Source: Lichenifustis flavocetrariae
GTDB taxonomy: Bacteria > Pseudomonadota > Alphaproteobacteria > Rhizobiales > Beijerinckiaceae
Direction of reading: 5' to 3'
Assembly: GCF_026130545.1 (NCBI RefSeq)
Contig: NZ_JAMOIM010000011.1
Location: 124,001-188,000, forward strand
DNA length: 64,000 nucleotides
A program made the position numbers and the translations under genes. Of the stretch, positions 17,832 to 25,245 are shown piece after piece. Within the stretch, counting starts at the first letter, position 1. The number at the start of each line of letters is the position of its first letter. Below the pieces are notes generated by a model, which made no database searches, was not told the DNA's origin, and saw only the letters and a program-made list of their open reading frames with translations.

Positions 17832-19610
17832 TTAGAACGCTTCCGCCGGCAAGGCCATCATTGTTTGTGCACCGGCCGTGACGCGTGCGAGATGCGCCGC
17901 CGATTCCGGCATCAGCCGCTCCATGAAGATCCGGCCGACGGCCAATTTCGTGTCCATCGCCGGGTCCCCTGCCCGGCCCATGGCGGCCTTTGCGATACGC
18001 GCCCACATGTAGCCCATGCCCACCAGTCCGAAGAGGTGCATATAAGCGGTCGACCCTGCCCCGGCATTGTCCGGGTTGCCCATGGCATTGGCCATGAACC
18101 ACATCGTCGCCTGCTGCAACCGGTCGAGCCCTTCCTTCAAGGGCTGCAGAAATGGTTTTTGGGCCTCGTCGCCGGCGTTCTCCTTGATGTAGGTCGCGAC
18201 CTCCTTGGTGAAGGCCGCAAAGGCCCGCCCCCCGTCCTTCGGAAGCTTGCGTCCGACGAGGTCGAGCGCCTGGATCCCGTTGGCCCCCTCATAGATCATG
18301 GCGATGCGGGCATCGCGGACGAATTGCTCCATGCCCCATTCGGCCACATAGCCGTGGCCGCCGAACACCTGCTGGGCTGTGACGCAATTGTCGAATCCCG
18401 TGTCGGTGAGCACGCCCTTCAGAACCGGCGTCATCAGGCCAAGCAGATCCTCGGCCTGCTGCCTGACCTTTTGATCTTCCGCGCTCCCGGCAAGATCGGC
18501 CTGCAGCGTGGTCCAGAGCAGCAATGCCCGCGCGCCCTCGTTGAAGGCCCGGATCTCCAGCAGCATCCGCCGCACGTCCGGATGCACGATGATCGGATCG
18601 GCCGGCCCGCTCTCGTTCTTTCGCCCGGTCAGGGCACGCCCTTGCAGACGGTCCTTGGCATAGGCGGCGGCGTTCTGGTAGGCGACCTCGGACAGCCCGA
18701 GGCCCTGGATCGCGACCCCGATCCGAGCCTCGTTCATCATCACGAACATCGCATTGAGGCCGCGATGGGCCTCGCCCACGAGCCAGCCCGTGGCGCCATC
18801 GTAGTTCATCACGCAGGTGGCATTGCCATGGATGCCCATCTTGTGCTCGAGCGCACCGCACGAGACGGCATTGCGCGCCCCGAGCGACCCATTCGGATGA
18901 ACCATGACTTTGGGAACGAGGAATAGCGAGATCCCCTTGGTGCCGGCCGGCGCTCCCTCGATTCGAGCCAACACCAGGTGAATGATGTTGGATGTGAGGT
19001 CATGCTCGCCAGCCGAAATGAAGATTTTCTGACCTGTGATCTTATAGGAGCCGTCGGCCTGCGGCGCGGCGCGGGTCTTGAGCATCCCAAGATCCGTCCC
19101 GCAATGCGACTCCGTGAGGTTCATGGTGCCGGACCATTCGCCGGCCACCATACGGGGCGCATAGAGCCGCTTTTGTTCGTCCGACCCGTGAACAAGCAGG
19201 GCTGAGATCGCACTCTTGGTCAGGCCCGGATACATGGTGAAGGCCATATTGGCGCCGACGCAGAACTCATTCACGGCGACACCCATGACCTGGGGCAGGC
19301 TTTGCCCCCCATAAGATGCATCGACCGCAAGACCCTGCCATCCGCCGTCACAATAAGCCTTGTAGGCGTTCCTGAACCCGGGAGGCGTCGTCACTTGGCC
19401 GTCGGCATGTCGGACACATCCGTCTCGGTCTCCGATCCGATTCAACGGTTGCAAGACCTCCTCGCAAAGCTTGGCGGCTTCGTTGAGCACCGCCTCCATG
19501 ACATCCGGCGTGAGTTCCGCGAATCCCGGCAGGTTACCGTAGCGGTCGATGTGAAGCACGTCGGTCAAAAGAAACAGAACATCGGCAACAGGGGCTTTGA
19601 AGCTCGGCAT
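17832..19610 (-). CDS. Acyl-CoA dehydrogenase (long form)
   Basis: 592 residues, the length of the long acyl-CoA dehydrogenase group with an extra C-terminal domain (DmdC-like) rather than the ~380-residue short-chain type. FAD/substrate-binding motifs include LTESHCGTDLGMLKTRA and KIFISAGEHDL. DARIAMIYEGANGIQALDLVGRKL holds the conserved EG(A/T)NGIQA. It catalyses the first step of beta-oxidation and is the promoter-proximal gene of the leftward fatty-acid operon (dehydrogenase, GFA, thiolase, multifunctional enzyme). Confidence 0.9.
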   Translation of the reverse strand: MPSFKAPVADVLFLLTDVLHIDRYGNLPGFAELTPDVMEAVLNEAAKLCEEVLQPLNRIGDRDGCVRHADGQVTTPPGFRNAYKAYCDGGWQGLAVDASYGGQSLPQVMGVAVNEFCVGANMAFTMYPGLTKSAISALLVHGSDEQKRLYAPRMVAGEWSGTMNLTESHCGTDLGMLKTRAAPQADGSYKITGQKIFISAGEHDLTSNIIHLVLARIEGAPAGTKGISLFLVPKVMVHPNGSLGARNAVSCGALEHKMGIHGNATCVMNYDGATGWLVGEAHRGLNAMFVMMNEARIGVAIQGLGLSEVAYQNAAAYAKDRLQGRALTGRKNESGPADPIIVHPDVRRMLLEIRAFNEGARALLLWTTLQADLAGSAEDQKVRQQAEDLLGLMTPVLKGVLTDTGFDNCVTAQQVFGGHGYVAEWGMEQFVRDARIAMIYEGANGIQALDLVGRKLPKDGGRAFAAFTKEVATYIKENAGDEAQKPFLQPLKEGLDRLQQATMWFMANAMGNPDNAGAGSTAYMHLFGLVGMGYMWARIAKAAMGRAGDPAMDTKLAVGRIFMERLMPESAAHLARVTAGAQTMMALPAEAF

Positions 19611-19977
19611 CTCTTTCCGCCTCGACGCAGGGTCACGCTCGGGACCGGATCAAACGCCGGTCTTCTAGCATCGACTATAGGGGTGAGCGCGCGAGAGGGG
19701 AACGCACCGTCACGGCGCCGAGGTGCGGCGACAGGTCCCGCGCCGCAAAGCGGACGCCGCGAAGGCGTAAACTTGCCGTTTGGCTCTTACTTGGAGTCGA
19801 GTAAACCCGAGAGGGCTCGCGATGCCCAGGGCCGATGCCCGCGCCCTACAAGTCGAGGTCGAGCCGTCGACCCTCAAGAACGCACGATCGTCAGCGACTC
19901 CGGGGCGTAAACGAGCCAGACCGCATGTTGACAGACCGTTTCGACGCCCCGTATATCCACCCAGCCTAAATGGTTTT
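19611..19977. other. Intergenic region before the tRNA gene
   Basis: 367 bases between the divergently arranged acyl-CoA dehydrogenase and tRNA gene. It must contain the dehydrogenase operon promoter and has a good tRNA promoter at its right end. I see no coding sequence with normal codon use. Confidence 0.4.
19928..19957 (+). promoter_or_regulatory. Sigma-70 promoter for the tRNA
   Basis: TTGACA at 19928-19933, an 18-base spacer and TATATC at 19952-19957. This places the transcription start about 14 bases before the mature tRNA 5' end at 19978. Confidence 0.65.
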
Positions 19978-20054
19978 GGCGGAGTAGCTCAGGTGGCTAG
20001 AGCAGCGGAATCATAATCCGCGTGTCGGGGGTTCGAGTCCCTCCTCCGCTACCA
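19978..20054 (+). tRNA. tRNA-Met (CAT anticodon)
   Basis: A 77-base cloverleaf with encoded CCA: acceptor GGCGGAG/CTCCGCT with a terminal G-U pair, D arm AGCTC..GAGC, anticodon stem GCGGA/TCCGC around the loop ATCATAA (anticodon CAT), and a T arm with GGTTCGAGTCC. The body looks like elongator tRNA-Met of alphaproteobacteria. An Ile2 tRNA modified by TilS has the same anticodon and cannot be fully excluded. Its 3' half is the prophage attachment site and is read antisense by the integrase 3' end. Confidence 0.9.
20011..20054. other. Candidate prophage attL core in the tRNA 3' half
   Basis: The integrase stop codon (reverse strand) lies at 20011, inside the tRNA anticodon arm region, so its final codons are tRNA sequence. 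For the integrase to stay intact on the excised circle, the attP/attB identity must cover at least this segment. The core is therefore predicted to be about 44 bases or more at the tRNA 3' end. No second copy is visible in the rest of the window, so attR is expected further right. Confidence 0.5.
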
Positions 20055-21633
20055 CGTTAACCCCCACGTTTTGCGGGAAGAGATCTCCGCCTATGAGCGC
20101 GGCTAGCCGGCCGTTCACTTTAACTGGGATTTCGCCGTTCTTGCTCGGCTGTCCAACAATGACGCTGTGCACCAGCTGGCGGAAGTCACGCACCAGGTCT
20201 CCTCGGTCATCGGCGGCGTGAGCGTGATCTGCCAGTGTTTGGTGCAAGCCATCGACGGTCGCAGCATATTGCGCGAGCGCGGCTGGATGTAGGGCGATCA
20301 CCTTCGGAACCGATTCGCAAGCGGCAAGCTCTTCGCGCTTTGTGTCCCGTTCGGCCCGGAGTTTTGGCAAGATCGCATCGGCCTCGTCATCGCTGAGCCG
20401 GCCTTTGATAAGGTTTTGAATAGCTCGGTCGAGTTCACGCTGCGCCTCTTCCAGCCTTGCTTCGGTTTTGGCACGATTGCGAATGGCGTCGCCCGCGAGG
20501 CGCTGGCGCTCGTCGTTATAGGCCTTCACGTAGGCCTTGATCAGTTCCGGATCGTTGAGCTTTGCGCGCATGCCGTCCAAAACGGCTCGTTCGATCCGCT
20601 CGAGGCGTATGCGGCTGGTGTTGTCGCATGTGCCGCTCTCACGGACTGTCGAACATCGGATGCGGACCCGGCCAGACTCGCTGCGGTCGTGCACCGACAT
20701 GCCGGAACCACACGACGCGCACCGGAGAAGCCCGGACAGAAGATGTGGCGGCCGTCGCTTGCTTGTCGACGCAAGCTGCGCCTTCGCCGCCTTCAACGAC
20801 TGAGCACGCTCCCATGTCTCCTGATCGACAATGCGAAGATGGTCGGCCTCCATGGTCGTGCGTTCGCTGCGATCGTTGGCACGCGAGACGCGCCGACCCG
20901 TTTCCGGGTCTTTGACCATGCGCACCTTGTTCCACACAATGCGACCGGCGTAGAGCTCATTGAAGATGATGCCATTGCCACGCGCAGCATTGCCGTTGAT
21001 CGTTGAAGCGTTCCACTTGTCGCCGCGGGGCGGCTCGACGCCCTCGCGATTGAGACTACCGGCGATCTCTCGTGGCGGCCGTCCGTTGGCGTAGTCGGCG
21101 AAGATACGGCGCACGACAGCCGCCTCGCTCTCGATGACTTCTAGTTCTCCCTTGACGCCTGGGCGCGGCCGATAGCCATAGGCTCGGCCGCCGGCGTGCC
21201 GGCCGGACCGCACGACGCCCATCATACCGCGGCGGACTTTCTTGGCGCCGTCTTCCCTGAAAAGCTGGCCCACGAGTCCACGTAGGCCCACCATGACAGT
21301 GTCGGCCTTACCATCGTGAACGGCGCGTATCTCAACACCGGCGAAGGACAATCGCTTGTGGATGCCAGCGAGGTCTTCCATGTCGCGCGACAAGCGGTCG
21401 AGTGCTTCCACCACGACGACGTCGAAGCTCTTCGTCTTGGCCTGCGCCATGAGGTCGATGAGGCCGTCGCGGCCGAAGATTGAGGCGCCGGACCGGGCCT
21501 TGTCCTGGAACCTGACGACGGGGGTCAGGCCTTCGCGGGCGCAATAGGCGCGGCAGAGCGCAACCTGATCGTCAACCGATTTTTCGTTCTGCAGGTCGGT
21601 GGAAAACCGAGCGTAAATCGCGGCGCGCGGCAT
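20011..21633 (-). CDS. Large serine recombinase (phage integrase)
   Basis: 540 residues. The resolvase-type catalytic domain starts AAIYARFSTDLQ, with the nucleophile S11 and arginines in EALDRLSRDMEDL. A recombinase domain (about 165-290) and a zinc ribbon follow (LLRCASCGSGM ... CSTVRESGTC, about 310-345), then a long coiled coil (about 375-450). This is the layout of large serine integrases such as phiC31-type enzymes. The last residues, GLEPPTRGL, are encoded by the antisense strand of the tRNA. Serine integrases seldom use tRNA genes, which tyrosine integrases favour. Confidence 0.92.
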   Translation of the reverse strand: MPRAAIYARFSTDLQNEKSVDDQVALCRAYCAREGLTPVVRFQDKARSGASIFGRDGLIDLMAQAKTKSFDVVVVEALDRLSRDMEDLAGIHKRLSFAGVEIRAVHDGKADTVMVGLRGLVGQLFREDGAKKVRRGMMGVVRSGRHAGGRAYGYRPRPGVKGELEVIESEAAVVRRIFADYANGRPPREIAGSLNREGVEPPRGDKWNASTINGNAARGNGIIFNELYAGRIVWNKVRMVKDPETGRRVSRANDRSERTTMEADHLRIVDQETWERAQSLKAAKAQLASTSKRRPPHLLSGLLRCASCGSGMSVHDRSESGRVRIRCSTVRESGTCDNTSRIRLERIERAVLDGMRAKLNDPELIKAYVKAYNDERQRLAGDAIRNRAKTEARLEEAQRELDRAIQNLIKGRLSDDEADAILPKLRAERDTKREELAACESVPKVIALHPAALAQYAATVDGLHQTLADHAHAADDRGDLVRDFRQLVHSVIVGQPSKNGEIPVKVNGRLAALIGGDLFPQNVGVNVVAEEGLEPPTRGL

Positions 21634-21760
21634 CGTGGTCCTTTATGATCTGTCCTGTCGCAATCAAATGATCGCGTCGTGCGTTCGCGATGGCAAGGTT
21701 CATCACGAAGCGGAGCAGGTCGGGATCGGGCGGGGGCCGAAGGACCGTCCTGGCGGTCAT
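21572..21760 (-). CDS. Small phage protein of unknown function
   Basis: A 62-residue frame starting MTARTVLRPPPDPDLLRF that overlaps the integrase start by 62 bases in another frame. It is predicted helical (LRFVMNLAIANARRDHLI). Tight overlap with the integrase suggests co-expression, perhaps as an accessory or coupling leader, but no family is recognised and the frame could be spurious. Confidence 0.4.
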   Translation of the reverse strand: MTARTVLRPPPDPDLLRFVMNLAIANARRDHLIATGQIIKDHDAARRDLRSVFHRPAERKIG

Positions 21761-21982
21761 GTTTCTACGCTGCCGCTCTGAAACGCCTTGTAAGGCGACC
21801 GGGAGGGACGTGCACGCCATCGGCCCACCGCTTTTTGGTGAGGCTGTATGCCGTGGCAACGCTCGACGGGATTTGCGACTCGCCAACCTCGAGCGGTCGC
21901 ATGCCTCGGCTGTGCCCCCGCATCATGGGCACCATGGTTTTTGGCCCGGGGTCGAGCGAGAGCCGCTTCGAAGACGCCATCC

Positions 21983-22531
21983 TCAATACCCGTCCCCCGC
22001 AATGACAGAGGCAGCGAGGACGGGGGACCATCCATGTTGCTCATGCTGCTGCTCGGCGATCATCATGCAGAGCAGCAGGGCGGCGCCGGCCAGGGCGATG
22101 GTGGCGCATTCGGCGCAGAGAGCCGCGCGATCGAGCATGAGCTGCGCGTTCCGGGCCGCGGGCGAGACATAGGGCGGCACCGACCGACGGACGGCGACAG
22201 GCGGCAGGTGCTCCCCGAAGAGCGCCATGTGCAGGCCGTGCTCGCCGAGTGCGGTGTTGATACGCTCGGCGATCGCGTCGCTGTGATGCTGTTCAAGCCG
22301 TCGGATGATCTCGCGCCAAAGAGGCGACCCGTCGGTCAAGGCTTTCGAGGTGCCACGGAAAGTGGAACTGTCGAGGATGATCGCGGTTGGCCAGTAGCCG
22401 CCGGCGCCGTCGAAAGCGATCGTGGCGACGCCGAAGGCGCGTCGTTCACCGCTTTCGCGCGTGATGGGCAGATCTTCGAACGGGAAGGAGATGGCGCCGG
22501 CGGAACGGCCGGTGCGAAGCTGAACGAACAT
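21983..22531 (-). CDS. Hypothetical prophage protein under repressor-type operators
   Basis: 182 residues, with AGGAG seven bases before the ATG. The N-terminal half is mixed alpha/beta (RRAFGVATIAFDGAGGYWPTA), and residues about 137-160 are hydrophobic (LCAECATIALAGAALLLCMM), suggesting a C-terminal membrane segment. Two strong palindromes (22558-22576 and 22594-22610) lie just upstream, so the gene is probably repressed in the lysogen or co-regulated with the immunity region. No family recognised. Confidence 0.6.
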   Translation of the reverse strand: MFVQLRTGRSAGAISFPFEDLPITRESGERRAFGVATIAFDGAGGYWPTAIILDSSTFRGTSKALTDGSPLWREIIRRLEQHHSDAIAERINTALGEHGLHMALFGEHLPPVAVRRSVPPYVSPAARNAQLMLDRAALCAECATIALAGAALLLCMMIAEQQHEQHGWSPVLAASVIAGDGY

Positions 22532-22557
22532 GACGGGCTCCTGCAGAAAGGAGCTAA

Positions 22558-22576
22558 AATCTGCAATATGCAGATT
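22558..22576. promoter_or_regulatory. Palindromic operator OL1 (candidate)
   Basis: AATCTGCA-ATA-TGCAGATT: a perfect 8-base inverted repeat with a 3-base spacer, 27 bases before the start at 22531. It shares the TCTGCA half-site with the repressor/Cro operators. Confidence 0.7.
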
Positions 22577-22593
22577 AACAGGTCAAGCTGCTA

Positions 22594-22610
22594 ATATGCA
22601 ATTTGCATAT
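22594..22610. promoter_or_regulatory. Palindromic operator OL2 (candidate)
   Basis: ATATGCAA-T-TTGCATAT is a perfect 17-base palindrome centred at 22602, 35 bases from the centre of the neighbouring palindrome. The TTGCA half-site relates it to the others. Confidence 0.65.
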
Positions 22611-22831
22611 CATAACTCGTGAATCTGCGATGCACCAACCGGGGTAAAGATCCCGTGGGTGAGTTCAAGGCCATGAGAATGCGCTCGGCGTGCGTCGCGC
22701 TCGTCGGACCGAGGCGCGGAGTGACGCAATCGACGGCTCGGGCATTGCCCCGGCCGCCTTCGCCGGTCTGGTCACGGTTGTTTTTGTTCAGCCCGAAGAT
22801 CGGTGGGATATCAACTATCGCGACAGGACCA

Positions 22832-23506
22832 TCATGGGTGGCTTACGCCCATCGCCCGCCGTGCCACGCGTCGGCGTTCCCCGTCCGAAAGCTTACGCCA
22901 CTTCCCAGCGCGAATGACTGCGAGAACATCAGACGCCCAATCGAGGCGAATATCGCGCATCGGTGGTGCATTGTGGCTTTCGAGGTCGAAGATGCCGCGC
23001 GTCGTGCTGCGGCGGACGCGTTTGAGGTAGCGAAAGCCCTCCGTGGTGCGGACTGCCGCTTCCTCGCCTTCATAGAGGTCGTCGAGCGGTTTGCCCTGGG
23101 CGGTACAAACGATGACGTCGCCCGGGTCGTAGCGCGGCCACATACTGTCGCCAGCCACCTCGAAACCGATCGCGCCGGCCGGAAGGGGCATCACCGTTTC
23201 GATCTGTTCCCCGCCTTCGGGAATCTGCTCCACCCCGACGTCGATCTGGGCTCCCGCTCCAATGCGCCCCACAAGGGTCACGACATTCACTTGCGATTCG
23301 TCGATCGACCCAAGCCCGAGCGACAACCATTCGAGCGGCACGCCGAAGCGGCGAGCGTAGAGTTGCAGGTCGACATCCTTGACGCCGCGCGAACCCGATT
23401 CGTGCCCGGAATAGGTGCCGTAGGGCACGCCGAGGCTTTCGGCCGCTTCCTTAGCGGTGTCGAAACGCCGTGCCCGCGCCGCTTTAATTCTTTCGTGTCG
23501 TTCCAT
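22832..23506 (-). CDS. Phage repressor, HTH plus S24 (LexA-like) peptidase
   Basis: 224 residues from the ATG at 23504-23506; a longer frame to 23590 runs through the operators. The N-terminus is a Cro/CI-type helix-turn-helix (AKEAAESLGVPYGTYSGHE), while the C-terminal half is an S24 autoprotease fold with the serine in VAGDSMWPRYDPGDVIV and the lysine in FRYLKRV. This is the usual SOS-sensitive lysogeny repressor: RecA-stimulated self-cleavage would induce the prophage. It is divergent from a small Cro-like gene across an 82-base operator region. Confidence 0.88.
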   Translation of the reverse strand: MERHERIKAARARRFDTAKEAAESLGVPYGTYSGHESGSRGVKDVDLQLYARRFGVPLEWLSLGLGSIDESQVNVVTLVGRIGAGAQIDVGVEQIPEGGEQIETVMPLPAGAIGFEVAGDSMWPRYDPGDVIVCTAQGKPLDDLYEGEEAAVRTTEGFRYLKRVRRSTTRGIFDLESHNAPPMRDIRLDWASDVLAVIRAGKWRKLSDGERRRVARRAMGVSHP

Positions 23507-23514
23507 TCCTGCAT

Positions 23515-23537
23515 TTTGCAGAATTAAAATCTGCAAA
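23515..23537. promoter_or_regulatory. Operator in repressor/Cro intergenic region (1)
   Basis: TTTGCAGA and TCTGCAAA form a perfect 8-base inverted repeat separated by ATTAAAA, just upstream of the repressor start. This suits repressor autoregulation. Confidence 0.7.
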
Positions 23538-23559
23538 TCCGGGAGTTGATGCCTTGACT

Positions 23560-23584
23560 TTAATTCTGCTTTTTGCAGATTTAA
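23560..23584. promoter_or_regulatory. Operator in repressor/Cro intergenic region (2)
   Basis: TTAATTCTGC, spacer TTTTT, then GCAGATTTAA: ten-base arms with one mismatch, ending four bases before the Cro-like start. A TTGACT at 23554-23559 just before it could be the -35 of the rightward early promoter, so binding here would block that promoter. Confidence 0.65.
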
Positions 23585-23588
23585 GCGC

Positions 23589-23852
23589 ATGCGGACCTTT
23601 TCCGATGTGATCGATGACCTGGGTGGCTACCTCGCGGTGGCCGAGGCCATCGCTGTGCCCAAAGGCACCGCGAGTGCCATGAAGACACGGCAGTCGATCC
23701 CGTCCGAGTACTGGGATGGACTCGTGACCCTGGCTCGCAGACTCGGGCGCGACGACGTCACCTTCGAGGTGCTGGCCGAGATCAGCGCGCAACGTCGCGC
23801 CCACGCTCGCCGCTCACAGCCCGGCAGCCCGACCGACGAGGTCACGGCATGA
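23589..23852 (+). CDS. Cro/CI-like small DNA-binding protein
   Basis: 87 residues: DVIDDLGGYLAVAEAIAVPK followed by AMKTRQSIPSEYWDGLV, the helix-turn-helix spacing typical of YdaS/Cro-like phage regulators. It is the first gene of the rightward early operon, divergent from the repressor, so it likely acts as the antirepressive Cro partner. Its stop overlaps the next start (ATGA). Confidence 0.72.
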   Translation: MRTFSDVIDDLGGYLAVAEAIAVPKGTASAMKTRQSIPSEYWDGLVTLARRLGRDDVTFEVLAEISAQRRAHARRSQPGSPTDEVTA

Positions 23853-24052
23853 CGCGACGCAGCGGGACAGGTCCGAAGACGGTCGCCGCACGCGGCGAGG
23901 AGGCGCTGGTCCTGGTGGTGAGGGTGTGGATCGCCGCCGCAATGCTGATCGCGCCCGTGCTGGTGTTTCTGGGTGGCGCGGTGTGGTGCGCCCTCGTGAT
24001 TTCGTGGTTTGCGCGCGCTGTCGTCGCTGCGGCGCGGGCGGTGGGTCCATGA
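23849..24052 (+). CDS. Small membrane protein
   Basis: 67 residues: a basic N-terminus followed by one long hydrophobic stretch (about 22-58, VVRVWIAAAMLIAPVLVFLG) and a short tail. Coupled by ATGA overlap to the Cro-like gene. Possibly a superinfection-exclusion type protein, but this is only inference from size, membrane nature and early expression. Confidence 0.5.
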   Translation: MTRRSGTGPKTVAARGEEALVLVVRVWIAAAMLIAPVLVFLGGAVWCALVISWFARAVVAAARAVGP

Positions 24053-24112
24053 GCGCGGCCGCCTTGCCGGTCGCGTCGAATTCCACGCGGCCGTGTGCCA
24101 GCGTGGTCCAAG

Positions 24113-24139
24113 CTCCCCGGCCGGTGGTCGGCCGGGGAG
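24113..24139 (+). terminator. Strong GC hairpin, possible terminator/attenuator
   Basis: CTCCCCGGCCG, loop GTGGT, CGGCCGGGGAG: an 11-base perfect stem 60 bases after the small membrane gene. No T tract follows directly, but the adjacent small hairpin ends in TGTTTCC. It may limit read-through from the immunity region into the replication genes. Confidence 0.5.
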
Positions 24140-24340
24140 GATGCCCGTCTTCGGGTGTTTCCTCCCTAACTTGCCGGAACCTTCGGGCGTCGTCAGGACG
24201 CTCGGGGGTTCCGGACTTTTTGGGAGTTGACCGCATTCGGCTCCGCCGTTCCGAGCCCGCCAAGACCGAGGCGACGGTGCCGATATTTGTGTTCGCACGT
24301 CTCTGCGCTCCTCCCGTGAAATCATTCAAACACGGGCCTG

Positions 24341-24356
24341 TTTGCGCATGTGCAAA
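24341..24356. promoter_or_regulatory. Operator-like palindrome upstream of second early unit (1)
   Basis: TTTGCGCATGTGCAAA is a 16-base palindrome with one mismatched pair. The TTTGC half-site is the one used at the repressor/Cro operators. Confidence 0.55.
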
Positions 24357-24360
24357 ATCC

Positions 24361-24379
24361 ATTTGCGGATTTGGCAAAT
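24361..24379. promoter_or_regulatory. Operator-like palindrome overlapping a start codon (2)
   Basis: ATTTGC, 7-base spacer, GCAAAT: same spacing as the site at 23515-23537. The right arm covers the first two bases of the ATG at 24378, so bound repressor would sit on the start of the gene. Confidence 0.55.
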
Positions 24380-24728
24380 GAGCGAAGCTGTCGCCGACGC
24401 GATCTCCATGCTCGATTGTTTGTTGCACGCCGAGGTGCGTGGACCCGGCGATATGCGCGCGGCCATGGAACGCCTGGCGCGCCGACATAAGGTGCCGTTC
24501 GCAGCGCTCTGGATGCTGCGCTACCGACCGCCGAAAGACATCGGGGTTTCCGTTTTCGAGAAGCTGTGCGAGGCCTATCTGGAGCTTCACGAACAGCAGT
24601 CCCGATTTACCACCGATGAGCGAGCCCAAACGAAAGCGCAGACCAGGCTTGGCCGCGCTCTTCTTCGCGCGGTTGCTGCTCTGGATCGTGCGGACCTTCC
24701 GCCTCTAGACGACCCGGACGGCGTTTGA
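24378..24728 (+). CDS. Phage protein, possible HTH
   Basis: 116 residues from the ATG at 24378; an in-frame ATG at 24342 lies within the upstream palindrome. The sequence is largely helical (MRAAMERLARRHKVPFAALW ... VFEKLCEAYLELHEQ), and the ARRHKVPFAALWMLRYR segment could be a helix-turn-helix. First gene of the replication operon, coupled to the next start (TGATG). No family recognised. Confidence 0.6.
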   Translation: MSEAVADAISMLDCLLHAEVRGPGDMRAAMERLARRHKVPFAALWMLRYRPPKDIGVSVFEKLCEAYLELHEQQSRFTTDERAQTKAQTRLGRALLRAVAALDRADLPPLDDPDGV

Positions 24729-24934
24729 TGCGCGCCGACCTCTTTACCTCTCGCAAAAGCAAGCCTGCCCCAAGGGCGGCGGCGCCGGTCGACGCAGTTC
24801 CAACGGCGGACGGTCCTCGCGTGCATCGGTGCGCCGCCTGTCGTAAACCGGCATCCTTCGGCTTCGGCGTCAACCTACGGGGTGGAAAACCCGGAACTTG
24901 GTATTGCGCGACCCACAAGGGGCTCGGCTCATGA
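24728..24934 (+). CDS. Small zinc-ribbon-like protein
   Basis: 68 residues with a C-x2-C ... C-x2-H pattern (HRCAACRKPASFGFG ... WYCATHKG), which suggests a single zinc-binding knuckle. It is overlapped by the neighbouring genes on both sides (TGATG and ATGATC), so it belongs to the coupled early operon. Function unknown; likely nucleic-acid or protein binding. Confidence 0.55.
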   Translation: MRADLFTSRKSKPAPRAAAPVDAVPTADGPRVHRCAACRKPASFGFGVNLRGGKPGTWYCATHKGLGS

Positions 24935-25245
24935 TCGAGCGCGCTGCCCTGCCGAAACGCCGCCAACTTGTGTCCCTGTCCTTTGAATACGAAGGACATG
25001 GCTATCACCTCGGTATCGGCCCCTATCCGGACGGCCGAATCGGGGAAATCTGGCTCGCGACCTGCAAGACCTCGTCGGCCCTCGAAGCCCTGGCCCGCGA
25101 CGTCGCCATCATCATCTCGGTCGCGCTGCAGAGTGGCCTGACCGTAGGGGCGTTCCAAGCCGCGGTTCAACGTCGGCCCGATGGCGGCCCGGCCAGCCTG
25201 CTCGGCACCGTCCTCGACCTTATCGTCGCAGAGGGCTTCGCGTGA
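24931..25245 (+). CDS. TSCPD-like small protein
   Basis: 104 residues. The pattern PDGRIGEIWLATCKTSSALEAL ... ALQSGLTVGAFQAAV ... PASLLGTVLDLI follows the TSCPD-type module found at the C-terminus of class II ribonucleotide reductases and as stand-alone phage proteins. Its position just before the primase, with an ATGA/GTGA coupling on both sides, ties it to DNA replication, perhaps nucleotide supply or sensing. The catalytic reductase itself is not present, so the role is open. Confidence 0.55.
   Translation: MIERAALPKRRQLVSLSFEYEGHGYHLGIGPYPDGRIGEIWLATCKTSSALEALARDVAIIISVALQSGLTVGAFQAAVQRRPDGGPASLLGTVLDLIVAEGFA

Larger units (their letters stand above)
22532..22831. other. Intergenic region with operators
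   Basis: 300 bases between the leftward hypothetical gene and the repressor stop. Its left part holds the two palindromes. The remainder shows no gene or repeat that I can support. Confidence 0.4.
24053..24377. other. Intergenic region with hairpins and operators
   Basis: 325 bases with no convincing gene. It contains a very strong hairpin at 24113-24139, a second small one (CCCG-TCTT-CGGG at 24144-24155) followed by GTTTCC, and two operator-like palindromes at its right end. It probably ends the first early transcript and starts a second one under repressor control. Confidence 0.45.

Noticed and set aside
22619-23527. 302-codon forward frame across the repressor
   Set aside because: Antisense to a repressor with clear HTH and S24 motifs and running through its operator region.
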